Assembly: GCF_001612905.1 (NCBI RefSeq)
Contig: NZ_BDBI01000020.1
Span: forward strand, 124,001 to 188,000
DNA length: 64,000 nucleotides
Origin: Nocardia ignorata NBRC 108230
GTDB lineage: Bacteria > Actinomycetota > Actinomycetes > Mycobacteriales > Mycobacteriaceae
Reading direction: 5' to 3'
The notes under the pieces are model-generated. The model searched no databases, was not told where the DNA came from, and worked only from the letters and a program-made list of their open reading frames with translations. Positions 8,513-20,292 of this stretch are shown here, piece by piece. Made by a program: the position numbers and the translations under genes. Position 1 is the stretch's first letter; each line of letters opens with the position of its first letter.

Positions 8513-9771
8513 TCCGGTCTGTTGATCCGGTACCCGCCTTCGGTGGCGACGACATCGGTGACAGGTCCGGTCGGGCGGCCACAGCGGCGTTCGCAGCCGG
8601 ACCAGTGTTGACGGCCGGTCGCCACCACGTCGGCGGCATCGAGGCCGGACTCGGCACGGTCCGCCGCGTCGGCGGGAAGGGTGCGCTCGGCATCGCGGCC
8701 AGGCTCGACTGTCGCGGGACGCCCCTCGGTCGGGTCGGGTGGTTCGTCGCCGAGCACGCGCCCGGTTTCGATGGCTTCGGTGAGGTCGGTGCGGACGTCG
8801 GTGTGGGACTTGGCGCAGCCGGGGCGGCCCGCGCAGGCGCTCACCTGTAACCACGGGGAGCCGGCGTCGAAGATCAAGCCCATCGGCGCCAGCACCCGCA
8901 CCACCGTTTCCGCGGGGCCCTCCTCCAGGTCGGGTAGCACCACACTGCGCCACGGCGTGAGGAACACGGGGCGTTCGACGGCGGCCAGGAATTCGGCGAC
9001 CCGCGCGGGCAGTGTGCCGAGCGGAACACCCGCGCCGAGGGCGATCAGGCCGTTGTCCTGTTCGAGCCAGCCGATCGGAATGTCATGTGTCGCAGCGAAT
9101 TCCAGGCGCGCACCGGTGGGGGAGCGGTCCAGGGTCTCGGTGACCTTCTCGACACCGCCGGGGATCTCGTGCAACCGCCACTGCCCCGATTCCGCACGCA
9201 GGTCGAGGAATCCGCGGGCGGCGTCGAGCATGACCGTGACGGCCTCGTCGGGAGTGACGCGGATGCCGGTGTCGGTCCCGACGAGCAGCAACGCGAACTC
9301 GTCGCCGACGGCCTGGATCCCGATATCGCCGCGCAGAGTGCTCACGTCACCGCGACCGTCGTCAAGGGTGAACAGAACCCGGCCGGGCAGGTCCGCCAGC
9401 GCGGCATCGGCCTGCAAGCCCACATCCAGGTCGGTGGCCAGCCCGTGTACATCGGCAAATCCACCCACCCGCCCGGACAGCGGTGAGGCGACGATATTGC
9501 GGACTCGCTCGTGCGTGCGGCTCGGCAGCAGGCCCGCTGTGGCCAGCCGGGCGGCCAGTTCGTTCGCGTCCCGTACCCGGCGCAACTGCACATTGCCGCG
9601 GGAGGTCAGCTCGAGGCTTCCGTTGCCCAGGTCGTGCGCGGCCTCCGCGAGTTCCTGGACCTGCCCGGATTCCAGTCGTCCGCCGGGCACCCGGATCCGC
9701 GCCAACGGCCCGTCCGCGGCCTCGTGCAGCCGCAGAACCCCTGGGCAAGAATCGGGAGCGCTCCTGGTCAT
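8509..9771 (-). CDS. cobG: Precorrin-3B synthase CobG
   Basis: Oxygen-dependent iron-sulphur hydroxylase converting precorrin-3A to precorrin-3B in the aerobic cobalamin route. It belongs to the nitrite/sulphite reductase family. LELTSRGNVQLRR is the ferredoxin-like signature, and the cluster cysteines are in SACAGRPGCAKSH and HWSGCERRCGRP. Length is 420 aa from ATG 9771 (the upstream GTG adds only seven residues). Odd: about 45 acidic, low-complexity residues sit between the two cysteine pairs. It is not adjacent to cobH, unlike in M. tuberculosis. Confidence 0.92.
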   Translation of the reverse strand: MTRSAPDSCPGVLRLHEAADGPLARIRVPGGRLESGQVQELAEAAHDLGNGSLELTSRGNVQLRRVRDANELAARLATAGLLPSRTHERVRNIVASPLSGRVGGFADVHGLATDLDVGLQADAALADLPGRVLFTLDDGRGDVSTLRGDIGIQAVGDEFALLLVGTDTGIRVTPDEAVTVMLDAARGFLDLRAESGQWRLHEIPGGVEKVTETLDRSPTGARLEFAATHDIPIGWLEQDNGLIALGAGVPLGTLPARVAEFLAAVERPVFLTPWRSVVLPDLEEGPAETVVRVLAPMGLIFDAGSPWLQVSACAGRPGCAKSHTDVRTDLTEAIETGRVLGDEPPDPTEGRPATVEPGRDAERTLPADAADRAESGLDAADVVATGRQHWSGCERRCGRPTGPVTDVVATEGGYRINRPD

Positions 9772-9811
9772 GATTCCCCAGCCTACGACCACCGCCGGGA
9801 GCGATCCGGCG

Positions 9812-10435
9812 TCAGGGCCGGGTGTAGTGCACCGACACGGCGCCCGAGTCGGGGAGGGTGGTCGCGGCCGCGAGGCGCCAGGTCGACGCGTAGTTGTCGG
9901 GGAGCAGGCGCAGGCCGCCGCCGAGGGTGGTGGGGACGATGGTGAGGTAGAGGTCGTCGACCAGGTCGGCGCGCAGTAGACGCTGAATGATGCTGGCGCT
10001 GTTGGTGATCAGGATGTCGCGTCCGGGGTCCGCTTTGAGCGCGCGCACGTCGGCTTCCGGGTCGCGACCGATTCTGGCGTTGGACCACGCGGCCTTGTCC
10101 AGGTCGGACTGGTCGAGGGTGGTGGTGAAGACGACCTTCTCGACCTTCGCGAGCCATTCGCCCAGCTCACGGGTGCGGGCGGAGCTGGCGGGGTCGGCGG
10201 TGATGCCCGGCCAGACCGCGGTGAACCCTTCCCAGTTGGTGCGTCCGAGGACGACGGTGTCGGCGCCGCGCCAGATGCCCTCGTAGGTGATCTCGGTCTG
10301 CGGGCTGGTGATGTAGTCCATGCACCAGCTCATATCGTCGTCGGGACCGGTGCCGCTGTATCCGTCCATGGACACGGTGACTTCGGCGACGACTCGGCGG
10401 CCGGTGCTCTGCGGGGTATTCGACATGGGCGACAT
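9812..10435 (-). CDS. Dihydrofolate reductase / RibD C-terminal domain protein
   Basis: A 207-aa NADPH-binding reductase of the RibD_C/DHFR-like family. The N-terminal VVAEVTVSMDGYSG, central GADTVVLGRTNWEGF and C-terminal LVDDLYLTIVPTTLGGGLRLL are characteristic. Members are often annotated as dihydrofolate reductase, but most have unknown substrates. It starts at ATG 10435 (ATG 10426 possible). It is divergent from the EcsC-like gene and 40 bases upstream of cobG on the same strand. Confidence 0.82.
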   Translation of the reverse strand: MSPMSNTPQSTGRRVVAEVTVSMDGYSGTGPDDDMSWCMDYITSPQTEITYEGIWRGADTVVLGRTNWEGFTAVWPGITADPASSARTRELGEWLAKVEKVVFTTTLDQSDLDKAAWSNARIGRDPEADVRALKADPGRDILITNSASIIQRLLRADLVDDLYLTIVPTTLGGGLRLLPDNYASTWRLAAATTLPDSGAVSVHYTRP

Positions 10436-10600
10436 CCGTTCTCGTTCGGTTGCTCGTTCAGAGGAACAGACGCCACAACGTGGCCGAACTCATCGGTGAT
10501 CCGCGACGTGCTCGTGTTTGCGCACCGGATGGAAACGGTATCCGCCTAGTGTGAGTGGCGGATCGCCGCCGGAGCAGTGCCGACAGGAGAGGTCAACCGC

Positions 10601-11275
10601 ATGCTGCGTGAATTCGTGGACAAGCGTGTAGTTCCCGCGCTCGACAAGGTCGCCCATACGCAAGCACCGGTGGTGCGGCGTTACGTCGACTGGCTGGGGA
10701 GCAGGCACCCCGACGATTCACCGGTGGAACTCGTGCAGCGGCTGTCACGCCAGTACCTCGTTGTCGTCACCGCCAGCGGCGTGACGGTGGGGCTCACCGC
10801 CGCCGTCCCCGGCATCGGCACGTTGATCGGCCTCGCCGCCACCGGTGTGGACACCGCCGTCTTCGTGGAGGCGTCCTCGGTGTTCTCGGTGGGCGCCGCC
10901 GCGGCGTACGGCATCGCGCCGGAGGATCCGCGCCAGGAGCGATTGGTGTCGAAGGTGGTGCTCGGCGAGTCGGGCACCAAAGTCCTCGAACAGACCGCCG
11001 GCCACACGAAGGGCCAGTGGCTCGCCGTCGTCACCGACCACATTCCCGGTCTGGCGAGCATGCCCGACGGACCTGCCAAACGGTTCATCGTCAACTACCT
11101 GGTCAAACGCGGACTGCTGCTCTTCGGCACCCTCATCCCCGCCGGAATCGGCGCGGTGATCGGCGGCTACGGCAACAACGCCCTCGGTCAGCTGGTCATC
11201 GCCAACGTCTACCGCCACCTGGGCACCGGTTCGCCCGAGATGGTCGCCGCGGGCACCCGTGATGGTTCGTCTTGA
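10601..11275 (+). CDS. EcsC-like membrane-associated protein
   Basis: A 224-aa protein with alanine/glycine-rich hydrophobic stretches (VTVGLTAAVPGIGTLIGLAA near residue 66 and LLLFGTLIPAGIGAVIGGYG near 170), resembling actinobacterial EcsC-type proteins of unknown function. ATG 10601 is chosen because AGGAGAGG ends 8 bases upstream. It precedes the MerR-clamp gene by 33 bases and may be co-transcribed with it. No catalytic residues are recognised. Confidence 0.6.
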   Translation: MLREFVDKRVVPALDKVAHTQAPVVRRYVDWLGSRHPDDSPVELVQRLSRQYLVVVTASGVTVGLTAAVPGIGTLIGLAATGVDTAVFVEASSVFSVGAAAAYGIAPEDPRQERLVSKVVLGESGTKVLEQTAGHTKGQWLAVVTDHIPGLASMPDGPAKRFIVNYLVKRGLLLFGTLIPAGIGAVIGGYGNNALGQLVIANVYRHLGTGSPEMVAAGTRDGSS

Positions 11276-11308
11276 CCTTCGAGTCGCTGCAACCCCGATC
11301 ATGAGCCG

Positions 11309-12460
11309 GTGCCTGACACCGAACTGATCACCATCGGAGCGTTCGCCCGCGTCTGCGGACTGAACGCCAGCGCCCTGCGCTTCTACGCCGACGCCGGAGT
11401 CCTCGTTCCCGCCCTGGTGGACGAGGACACCGGCTACCGCTACTACACCTCCGAACAGGCCGGTCCCGCCTGCCTGATCCGCCACCTGCGCGCCGTCGAC
11501 ATGCCGTTGCCGACTGTCGCGGCGATGCTCGCCGAACCCGACGCAGCCAGGGCCGCCGACCTCCTCGACGCCCACCTCGCCGAAATGCACTGCCGCCGCA
11601 GGGAGTTCGATGCCGCGGCCGCCGCCGCGCACCGCGCGCTCGGCGCGGACCCCCGACCGTTGCCGGACCGAAACGACCACGGCGCGGTGTCCGGCACCGA
11701 ACCCGACCAGGCCGTGCGGGTCGGCGGACCGGCGCTCGCGGCAGCGATCGACCAGGTCTCCACGGCAACCCTCACCGATCCGGCCCTGCCCGTGCTCGAC
11801 ACGATCCTGTTCGAAGCCCGCCCCGGCGAACTGGTCCTCACCGCCACCGACCGCTACCGGCTGGCCTCGCGAACCCTGCGCCCGATGTCTTCGGCGACGG
11901 CGGAGTGGTCCGCGACCATCGATGCCGCCGAACTGCGTGCCACCGCGTCCTGGCTGCGCCGCCGGCACACGGTGATCCTGCGTCCCACGCCCGATTCCAT
12001 CGAATTCCGCACGGCCACCGAGGATTCAGCGGCGAGTCAGCGCTGCCGCCGCTCGCCCGAAGAATTCCCCGACTACCGCCGCATGCTGGCAGCACTGCCC
12101 TCGACCCCGACCAGAGCCGTCCTCGACCGCGCGCACCTGCTGGAAACGCTGGAACGCGCGGACTCACCGATCGTGACTCTGCGCTTCGATTCCCCGGACA
12201 CGGCCACGATCTCGGTGCCGAGCCCGGACGCGTCGACCCAGGACGGCATGCAGAACCCGTTCACCGAGCTGCGTGCGACGGTCTCCGGCCCACCGATCAC
12301 CATCCACTTCGCCGTAACCACCCTCTATCCGGCCATCGCGGGCGCCATCGGTCCCGACATCATGCTCGATCTGTCCGCCCCCGACCTCCCTGCCCACATC
12401 CGCTCCGCCGATGACGGTGACCTCCGCACCCTCGCCATGCCGTGCAAACCGGCCCCTTGA
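11309..12460 (+). CDS. MerR regulator fused to a DNA polymerase III beta-clamp-like domain
   Basis: Two-domain protein of 383 aa from a GTG start. Residues 5-75 are a MerR winged helix (ITIGAFARVCGLNASALRFY, DTGYRYY). From about 135 the sequence resembles the second and third domains of the DnaN sliding clamp: PVLDTILFEARPGELVLTAT then DRYRLASRTL at 161-190, EFPDYRRML, and a C-terminal DLRTLAMP like the clamp's YVVMPMRL end. The full three-domain clamp is not present. I infer a transcription factor whose sensor is a clamp-derived module, perhaps responding to replication or DNA damage. The clamp loader or polymerase need not be involved. Confidence 0.8.
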   Translation: MPDTELITIGAFARVCGLNASALRFYADAGVLVPALVDEDTGYRYYTSEQAGPACLIRHLRAVDMPLPTVAAMLAEPDAARAADLLDAHLAEMHCRRREFDAAAAAAHRALGADPRPLPDRNDHGAVSGTEPDQAVRVGGPALAAAIDQVSTATLTDPALPVLDTILFEARPGELVLTATDRYRLASRTLRPMSSATAEWSATIDAAELRATASWLRRRHTVILRPTPDSIEFRTATEDSAASQRCRRSPEEFPDYRRMLAALPSTPTRAVLDRAHLLETLERADSPIVTLRFDSPDTATISVPSPDASTQDGMQNPFTELRATVSGPPITIHFAVTTLYPAIAGAIGPDIMLDLSAPDLPAHIRSADDGDLRTLAMPCKPAP

Positions 12461-12467
12461 TCGCTCG

Positions 12468-12493
12468 ACCTGCCGGGTTGTGGCCCGGCAGGT
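12468..12493. terminator. Hairpin after the MerR-clamp gene
   Basis: Perfect 10-bp stem ACCTGCCGGG / CCCGGCAGGT with loop TTGTGG, 8 bases after the stop at 12460 and before the marR promoter. It is a likely intrinsic terminator without a long T run. Confidence 0.65.
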
Positions 12494-12500
12494 TCACTGC

Positions 12501-12531
12501 TAAGTTAAGTGCATGCACAAGCATGAACTTA
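12501..12531. promoter_or_regulatory. Candidate MarR operator overlapping its own start
   Basis: Interrupted palindrome with outer arms TAAGTT (12501) and AACTTA (12526) and an inner TGCATGCA. It spans the marR start codon at 12513. Binding here would block marR expression; autorepression is inferred. Confidence 0.5.
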
Positions 12532-12980
12532 CGGAACGGGGAACTCCCTCGGTCGGCGGCCCGGTCGACGACTGGTTTCGTGCTTCCGCTCTCGTCGCGA
12601 CCGTCGATTCGGGCCTCGGTAAATGGCTGACGCTGCACCATGGCATCGGGCTCACCGAGTACCACGCGCTCCGGCAGCTTGCCGCCGCACCGGACAAGGA
12701 GATCCGGGTCAGCGAGCTGGCCCATCGGATCGGGTTGAATCAGAGTTCGGTGACCCGATTGCTGGGGCGGCTCGAGGCGCGAGGGTTCACGCGGCGGGAC
12801 TTGTGTTCCGAGGACGGGCGCGGTGTGTACGCCGTGATCACCGAGGAGGGGGAGGCGCTCGTCGGGGACGCGCGCGAACCCTTCCAACTCCAGCTGGAAC
12901 GTCTGCTCGACGACGCCGAAGAGCTGTCGCCGATGTTCGATGCGCTGCTCGCGCGTCGAACGGGGCGCGAACGCTCCTGA
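12513..12980 (+). CDS. MarR family transcriptional regulator
   Basis: A 155-aa winged-helix regulator. LTEYHALRQLAAAPDKEIRV and VSELAHRIGLNQSSVTRLL are the recognition region, and the wing is RRDLCSEDGRGVYAVIT. It is co-oriented with two SMR efflux genes that begin 72 bases later. The most likely role is ligand-relieved repression of itself and of the pump, whose substrates would be cationic or lipophilic compounds. A palindrome overlaps its start codon. Confidence 0.88.
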   Translation: MHKHELTERGTPSVGGPVDDWFRASALVATVDSGLGKWLTLHHGIGLTEYHALRQLAAAPDKEIRVSELAHRIGLNQSSVTRLLGRLEARGFTRRDLCSEDGRGVYAVITEEGEALVGDAREPFQLQLERLLDDAEELSPMFDALLARRTGRERS

Positions 12981-13052
12981 CCTGACCTGACATGCCGGGA
13001 GGGTCTTCCGCTCGGTATATATATGTATGTACAACCATAGAAAGGCACTATC

Positions 13053-13373
13053 GTGAACTGGCTCTACCTCGCCATCGCCGTCGTCTTCGAGGTCACCGTC
13101 GCTCTGGCCGCCGGAAAAGCGAAGGGCTTCACCGATATTCGATGGACTGTCGCCACCCTGGTCAGCGGCGCGATCGCGACCTACTTCCTGAGCCTGGCGC
13201 TGCTCACCTTCGACGTCGGCGCCGGCTACGCGATCTGGACCTCCCTGGCCGGTGTCGGAATCGTCGCTCTCGGAGCGGTGCTGTTCGGCCAACGAGTCGA
13301 CTGGCGAAAGGCGATCGGCATCGTGATCGTCATCGGCGGTGTCGTCGGCCTGCAGCTCAGCAGCGGCGCCTGA
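13053..13373 (+). CDS. SMR family efflux pump subunit A
   Basis: A 106-aa inner-membrane protein with four predicted helices and the SMR hallmark glutamate in VFEVTVALAAGKAKGF (Glu13). The GTG start at 13053 lies just after an AT-rich stretch (TATATATATGTATGTAC), which probably holds the promoter. It is followed 41 bases later by a second SMR gene, so the two probably form a heterodimeric proton-coupled exporter like EbrAB or YkkCD. Confidence 0.88.
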   Translation: MNWLYLAIAVVFEVTVALAAGKAKGFTDIRWTVATLVSGAIATYFLSLALLTFDVGAGYAIWTSLAGVGIVALGAVLFGQRVDWRKAIGIVIVIGGVVGLQLSSGA

Positions 13374-13414
13374 GCAACCTCGTCCTCAACCACTTCTCAC
13401 CGAAAGGCCGAACA

Positions 13415-13771
13415 ATGATCACCGACAACCGCACTCCCGCCACCGCCTGGCTCGTCCTGCTGCTCGCCGGCGCCTTCGAAGTCGGATATGCCCTCGCCGT
13501 CGGCGGCAGCCACGGTTTCACCGTGCTCACCTGGTCGCTGGTGGCAATCGTCTTCTTCCTCCTCACTCTCTTCGCCCTCAGCGTCGCGCTGAAAACGATC
13601 GACGTGGGAATCGGCTATGCCGTCTGGGCGGGCATCGGCGCGGTCGGCGCCGCACTCCTCGGACCGGTGTTCTTCGAGGAAACGCTCACCCCCCTCAAGG
13701 CGTTCTGGCTCGCCGTGGTGATCGCGGGAGTGGTCTGGCTCAAACTCGCGGACCGCGCCGAAGCCGCCTGA
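13415..13771 (+). CDS. SMR family efflux pump subunit B
   Basis: A 118-aa four-helix SMR protein. GAFEVGYALAVGGSHGF carries the conserved membrane glutamate and IGYAVWAGIGAVGAALLG is the family's third-helix motif. The start is ATG 13415. It is slightly longer at the N terminus than its partner. The pair is adjacent to marR, which probably controls it. The cobN leader starts about 60 bases after the stop. Confidence 0.88.
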   Translation: MITDNRTPATAWLVLLLAGAFEVGYALAVGGSHGFTVLTWSLVAIVFFLLTLFALSVALKTIDVGIGYAVWAGIGAVGAALLGPVFFEETLTPLKAFWLAVVIAGVVWLKLADRAEAA

Positions 13772-13796
13772 GCGACCCGGGACGCGGGCTGGAAAG

Positions 13797-13823
13797 TTGC
13801 GGGCGCGTCCGGGCCAGTACCAT
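13797..13823 (+). promoter_or_regulatory. Candidate promoter of the cobN leader
   Basis: TTGCGG at 13797-13802 and TACCAT at 13818-13823, spaced 15 bases, sit just before the riboswitch. This would put the transcript start near 13830. Confidence 0.45.
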
Positions 13824-13829
13824 CGACTT

Positions 13830-13945
13830 GCTCGGCGGGCGTCGAGGAAACCGGTGGAAATCCGGTGCGGTCGCGCCACTGTGAACAGCCAGACCCTCTC
13901 CGGCGAGCACCGCAACCCGATGGGCGCGTCAACCCGAGGAAGGTC
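13830..13945 (+). ncRNA. Cobalamin riboswitch
   Basis: The leader of cobN carries the cobalamin aptamer signatures in order: GAGGAAACCGGTGGAAATCC (13844-13863), then the B12 box around GCGCCACTGTGA (13873-13884), then CCAGACCC, and a 3' region ending near CAACCCGAGGAAGGTC. Adenosylcobalamin binding would lower cobN expression. The 3' boundary and the mechanism (the cobN ribosome site is within the last bases) are inferred. Confidence 0.88.
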
Positions 13946-13952
13946 TCACCCT

Positions 13953-17615
<3,663 letters not shown>

Positions 17616-18326
17616 TCCGCCTGCGCGGCCTGCAGCAGAACCCGGTCGCGGTAGATCCGCAGTGCCGCGATGACAGCCGAGACCGCGGTGAGCAGGCCGC
17701 AGGCGATGCGCACCGCATGCGCGACCTCGATCTCGGCGACGGTGCGGTGCAATTCGTCGACCGTGTACATGGCGCGATCCTCGAACAGGATCGGCCAGCG
17801 CGGCCACAGGTACAGCATCGACAGCAGGAACATCCCCGAGACGAACGGCACCAGCGACGCGAGCAGCCAGCCGCGGGCGCGCCCCGTCCACGCACCGGCA
17901 GCCACGGCGAGCACAGCGCTCAGGGTCAGGAACATCCCCAGCGGGCGCATCACGTCGCCGACCGAGACCACGGCGGTGAATGCCTCGCCCACTTCCAGCG
18001 ATGCCGGAATGTCGTGGAAGTAGTTCGGGTAAAGGAAGACCGTTTCGGCGATCGTGGTGCACACCACCAGGGTCGCCAGCACGGCGTAGACGGTCGCGGC
18101 CGTGAGTGCGACAGTGAGTTTTCGCATGGTGTTCTCCTCGTGGGTGTGCTGTCGACGCTAGGCCGACGTCGTAACGGAGACATCCGGTGCCGACCCTGAA
18201 CTCGGGTCGGGGAACTCACCCAGGTCTCGTGATCGACGGCGAACGCGAGTGGGTTGCCGTAAAACTGCAACGCGTTCTAATCTTGGCGGGTGAGCCCGGG
18301 AAACACCCTGGCCGGAAAGGGTCGCC

Positions 18327-19178
18327 ATGACCACCTCACCGGCGTACTTCACCCGCACGGGCGCGGTGTTCGAGCCGACCAGGTTCTCGCTGAGCCTGTG
18401 GGGCCCCAAGACGCTGTCGGGGCCGCCGGTGTGCGGGTTGATGGCGCGGGAGGTGGAGGCGCGGTACTGCACCGAGGAGTTCGTGCCCGCCCGGTTCACC
18501 GTCGACCTGCACCGCGCGGTGCCCGCCGTGCCCGTTACTGTCGAGAGCGAGCTGGTGCGCGACGGCAAGCGCGTGCGCGCGATCGCCGTCAGCCTGCGCT
18601 CGGACGACGCGGTGGTGGCCAGGGGCAGCGCGTTGCTGCTGAAACGCTCGGCGCAGCCGCCCGGTGCGGTGTGGCGGCCCGACCGGGAGCGGCCGCTGCC
18701 GCCGCCGGACGCGCGCGCGGCGATCGAGGAGGGGTTGCACCTGTTCGGCAGCGACGGCCATGCCGACGGCTGGTCGATCCGGATGACCGAGCACCAGAAC
18801 GACACCCGTAAACGCAAATGGGTGCGCAACATCCCGGTCGTCGCCGGTGAGGAGTCCTCCCCGTTCTGCTACGCCGCGATGACGGGTGAGCAGACGAGTC
18901 TGGTCACCAACTGGGGCACCGACGGCATCGGTTTCATCAATACCGATGTGTCGATCACGTTCTCGCGCATGCCGATCGGCGTCGAGATGGGCATCGAGGC
19001 GGAAGGTCACCTCAGCGACGACGGGATCGCGGCGGGCGCGGCCGTGCTCTACGACGCCGACGGCGCGTTCGGGATGTGCACCACCACGGCACTGGCCAAC
19101 GAGAGCCACCAGATTCGCGGTGCCGTCATCGACAAACTCACCGACAGGGTGATGGCGGAACTGGCGTCGGGGCACTGA
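18327..19178 (+). CDS. Thioesterase family protein (double hotdog)
   Basis: A 283-aa TesB-like/acyl-CoA thioesterase-family protein as found in Nocardia and mycobacteria. The first hotdog covers about 1-110 (FTVDLHRAVPAVPVTVESEL) and the second about 150-280 (TSLVTNWGTDGIGFINTDVS, FGMCTTTALANE). The acyl substrate is not predictable. It stands alone, convergent with the unknown gene at 19188. Confidence 0.75.
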   Translation: MTTSPAYFTRTGAVFEPTRFSLSLWGPKTLSGPPVCGLMAREVEARYCTEEFVPARFTVDLHRAVPAVPVTVESELVRDGKRVRAIAVSLRSDDAVVARGSALLLKRSAQPPGAVWRPDRERPLPPPDARAAIEEGLHLFGSDGHADGWSIRMTEHQNDTRKRKWVRNIPVVAGEESSPFCYAAMTGEQTSLVTNWGTDGIGFINTDVSITFSRMPIGVEMGIEAEGHLSDDGIAAGAAVLYDADGAFGMCTTTALANESHQIRGAVIDKLTDRVMAELASGH

Positions 19179-19187
19179 GCCCGCCGA

Positions 19188-19730
19188 TCACGGTTCCTGC
19201 GAACGCATTTCGAGAGGCAGGTCGCCGGCTTCGATGCCCTGGGCACGCAAGGCGAGCGGAACCTGCCGGGTGAAGCGTCGTGGGGGCCGGTAGTGGGTGC
19301 TGTGATCCGACACCAGCAGCACCCGGCCCTGCCGCGCCACGATCTCCCCGGCGGCGGCCACCGGGCCACCGGCCAGGAAACTCGAATGGTGGAACCGACC
19401 GAGCAGATGCTGGGGCGAGGAGTACAGCGTGCCAGCGCTGTCCATGACGAAGATCGCCCGGCCACCTTCCGGTGACCACAGGGTACTGGCCGCCGTGGTG
19501 TCGAACAGGGCGCCGTCGGCGGTGTGGAGCAGCCCGTCGCGGGTGTGAAGCCGGAACCGCAGGCGCGCTTGCTCGTCGAGATAGGTGACGTGACTGCCGT
19601 CCCATACCCGGTTCCCCGGCAGGTGCTCACCGGCGAACTCCGGCCGCAACGGCGTCGTCTCGAACACGGTCGGTGCGGAATCCGTTCCGGTGCCTAACAA
19701 TCGGCGCATGCGGTGGGCGAAGCCCGTCAT
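19188..19730 (-). CDS. Unknown protein with an HSSFLAGGPVAAAGE motif
   Basis: A 180-aa protein I cannot assign. The C-terminal two thirds form a compact, apparently conserved domain: AIFVMDSAGTLYSSPQHLLG, FHHSSFLAGGPVAAAGEI and SDHSTHYRPPRRF. The phrasing resembles a terminal domain I associate with large secreted or toxin-like proteins, but I cannot name a family. The start overlaps the stop of the preceding gene by ATGA, so the two products are probably made together. There is no signal peptide or membrane segment. Confidence 0.65.
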   Translation of the reverse strand: MTGFAHRMRRLLGTGTDSAPTVFETTPLRPEFAGEHLPGNRVWDGSHVTYLDEQARLRFRLHTRDGLLHTADGALFDTTAASTLWSPEGGRAIFVMDSAGTLYSSPQHLLGRFHHSSFLAGGPVAAAGEIVARQGRVLLVSDHSTHYRPPRRFTRQVPLALRAQGIEAGDLPLEMRSQEP

Positions 19731-20182
19731 GCGGGCACCAGGGTGACGATCACTTCGTCGGCCACCGTTTCCGCTTTCACCACGGCCTCGCCGAGGTACA
19801 GGGTTGCGGCGCGCGGTCGGCCGTCGGGCAGGGGTACGACCGAGACGGCGTCGACGCGGCGGCCGGTGAAGGCGCTGTAGGGTTCCTCGTCGGTGACGTC
19901 GAACGCGGTGTATTTGCCCGATTCGGCGACGTATTCGATATTGACCGGGTCGACGAGCGGCTCGAACGGGTCACGCCACGGCGCCGACCGGATCCGCAGT
20001 TCCGAGCCGTCCACCCCGGAATCGAGCAGCAGGGTGGCACCGTTGTGGAAGGTGAACTCGATCGGGCCCTCGGAGCGGTCGACCTCGTCACCGAGGACAT
20101 AGAACATGCGGCGGACGGCGACAATGGTCCCGTCGACCGCGCCGTTGAGCGCGCTTCGGCCGTGTTCGTCGTTGTCGGACAC
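19727..20182 (-). CDS. Unknown acidic protein paired with 19188
   Basis: A 151-aa protein, beta-rich in appearance, with motifs GPIEFTFHNGATLLLDSGVDGS and SAFTGRRVDAV. GTG at 20182 (VSDNDEHGRSALNG) is preferred to a longer arginine-rich extension. It is translationally coupled to the downstream 180-aa gene, which hints at a functional pair such as effector and cognate protein, but the sequence does not prove it. Confidence 0.6.
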   Translation of the reverse strand: MSDNDEHGRSALNGAVDGTIVAVRRMFYVLGDEVDRSEGPIEFTFHNGATLLLDSGVDGSELRIRSAPWRDPFEPLVDPVNIEYVAESGKYTAFDVTDEEPYSAFTGRRVDAVSVVPLPDGRPRAATLYLGEAVVKAETVADEVIVTLVPA

Positions 20183-20292
20183 CAGTTTCCTCTGACATCG
20201 CCGGGCAGATGAGTCATCATGTCGCCGCACCCGCTCGCCACGCAACTCCACCGGCGTGCCGCCCAGCGCCCGCCCACTCGTACCATGACTTC

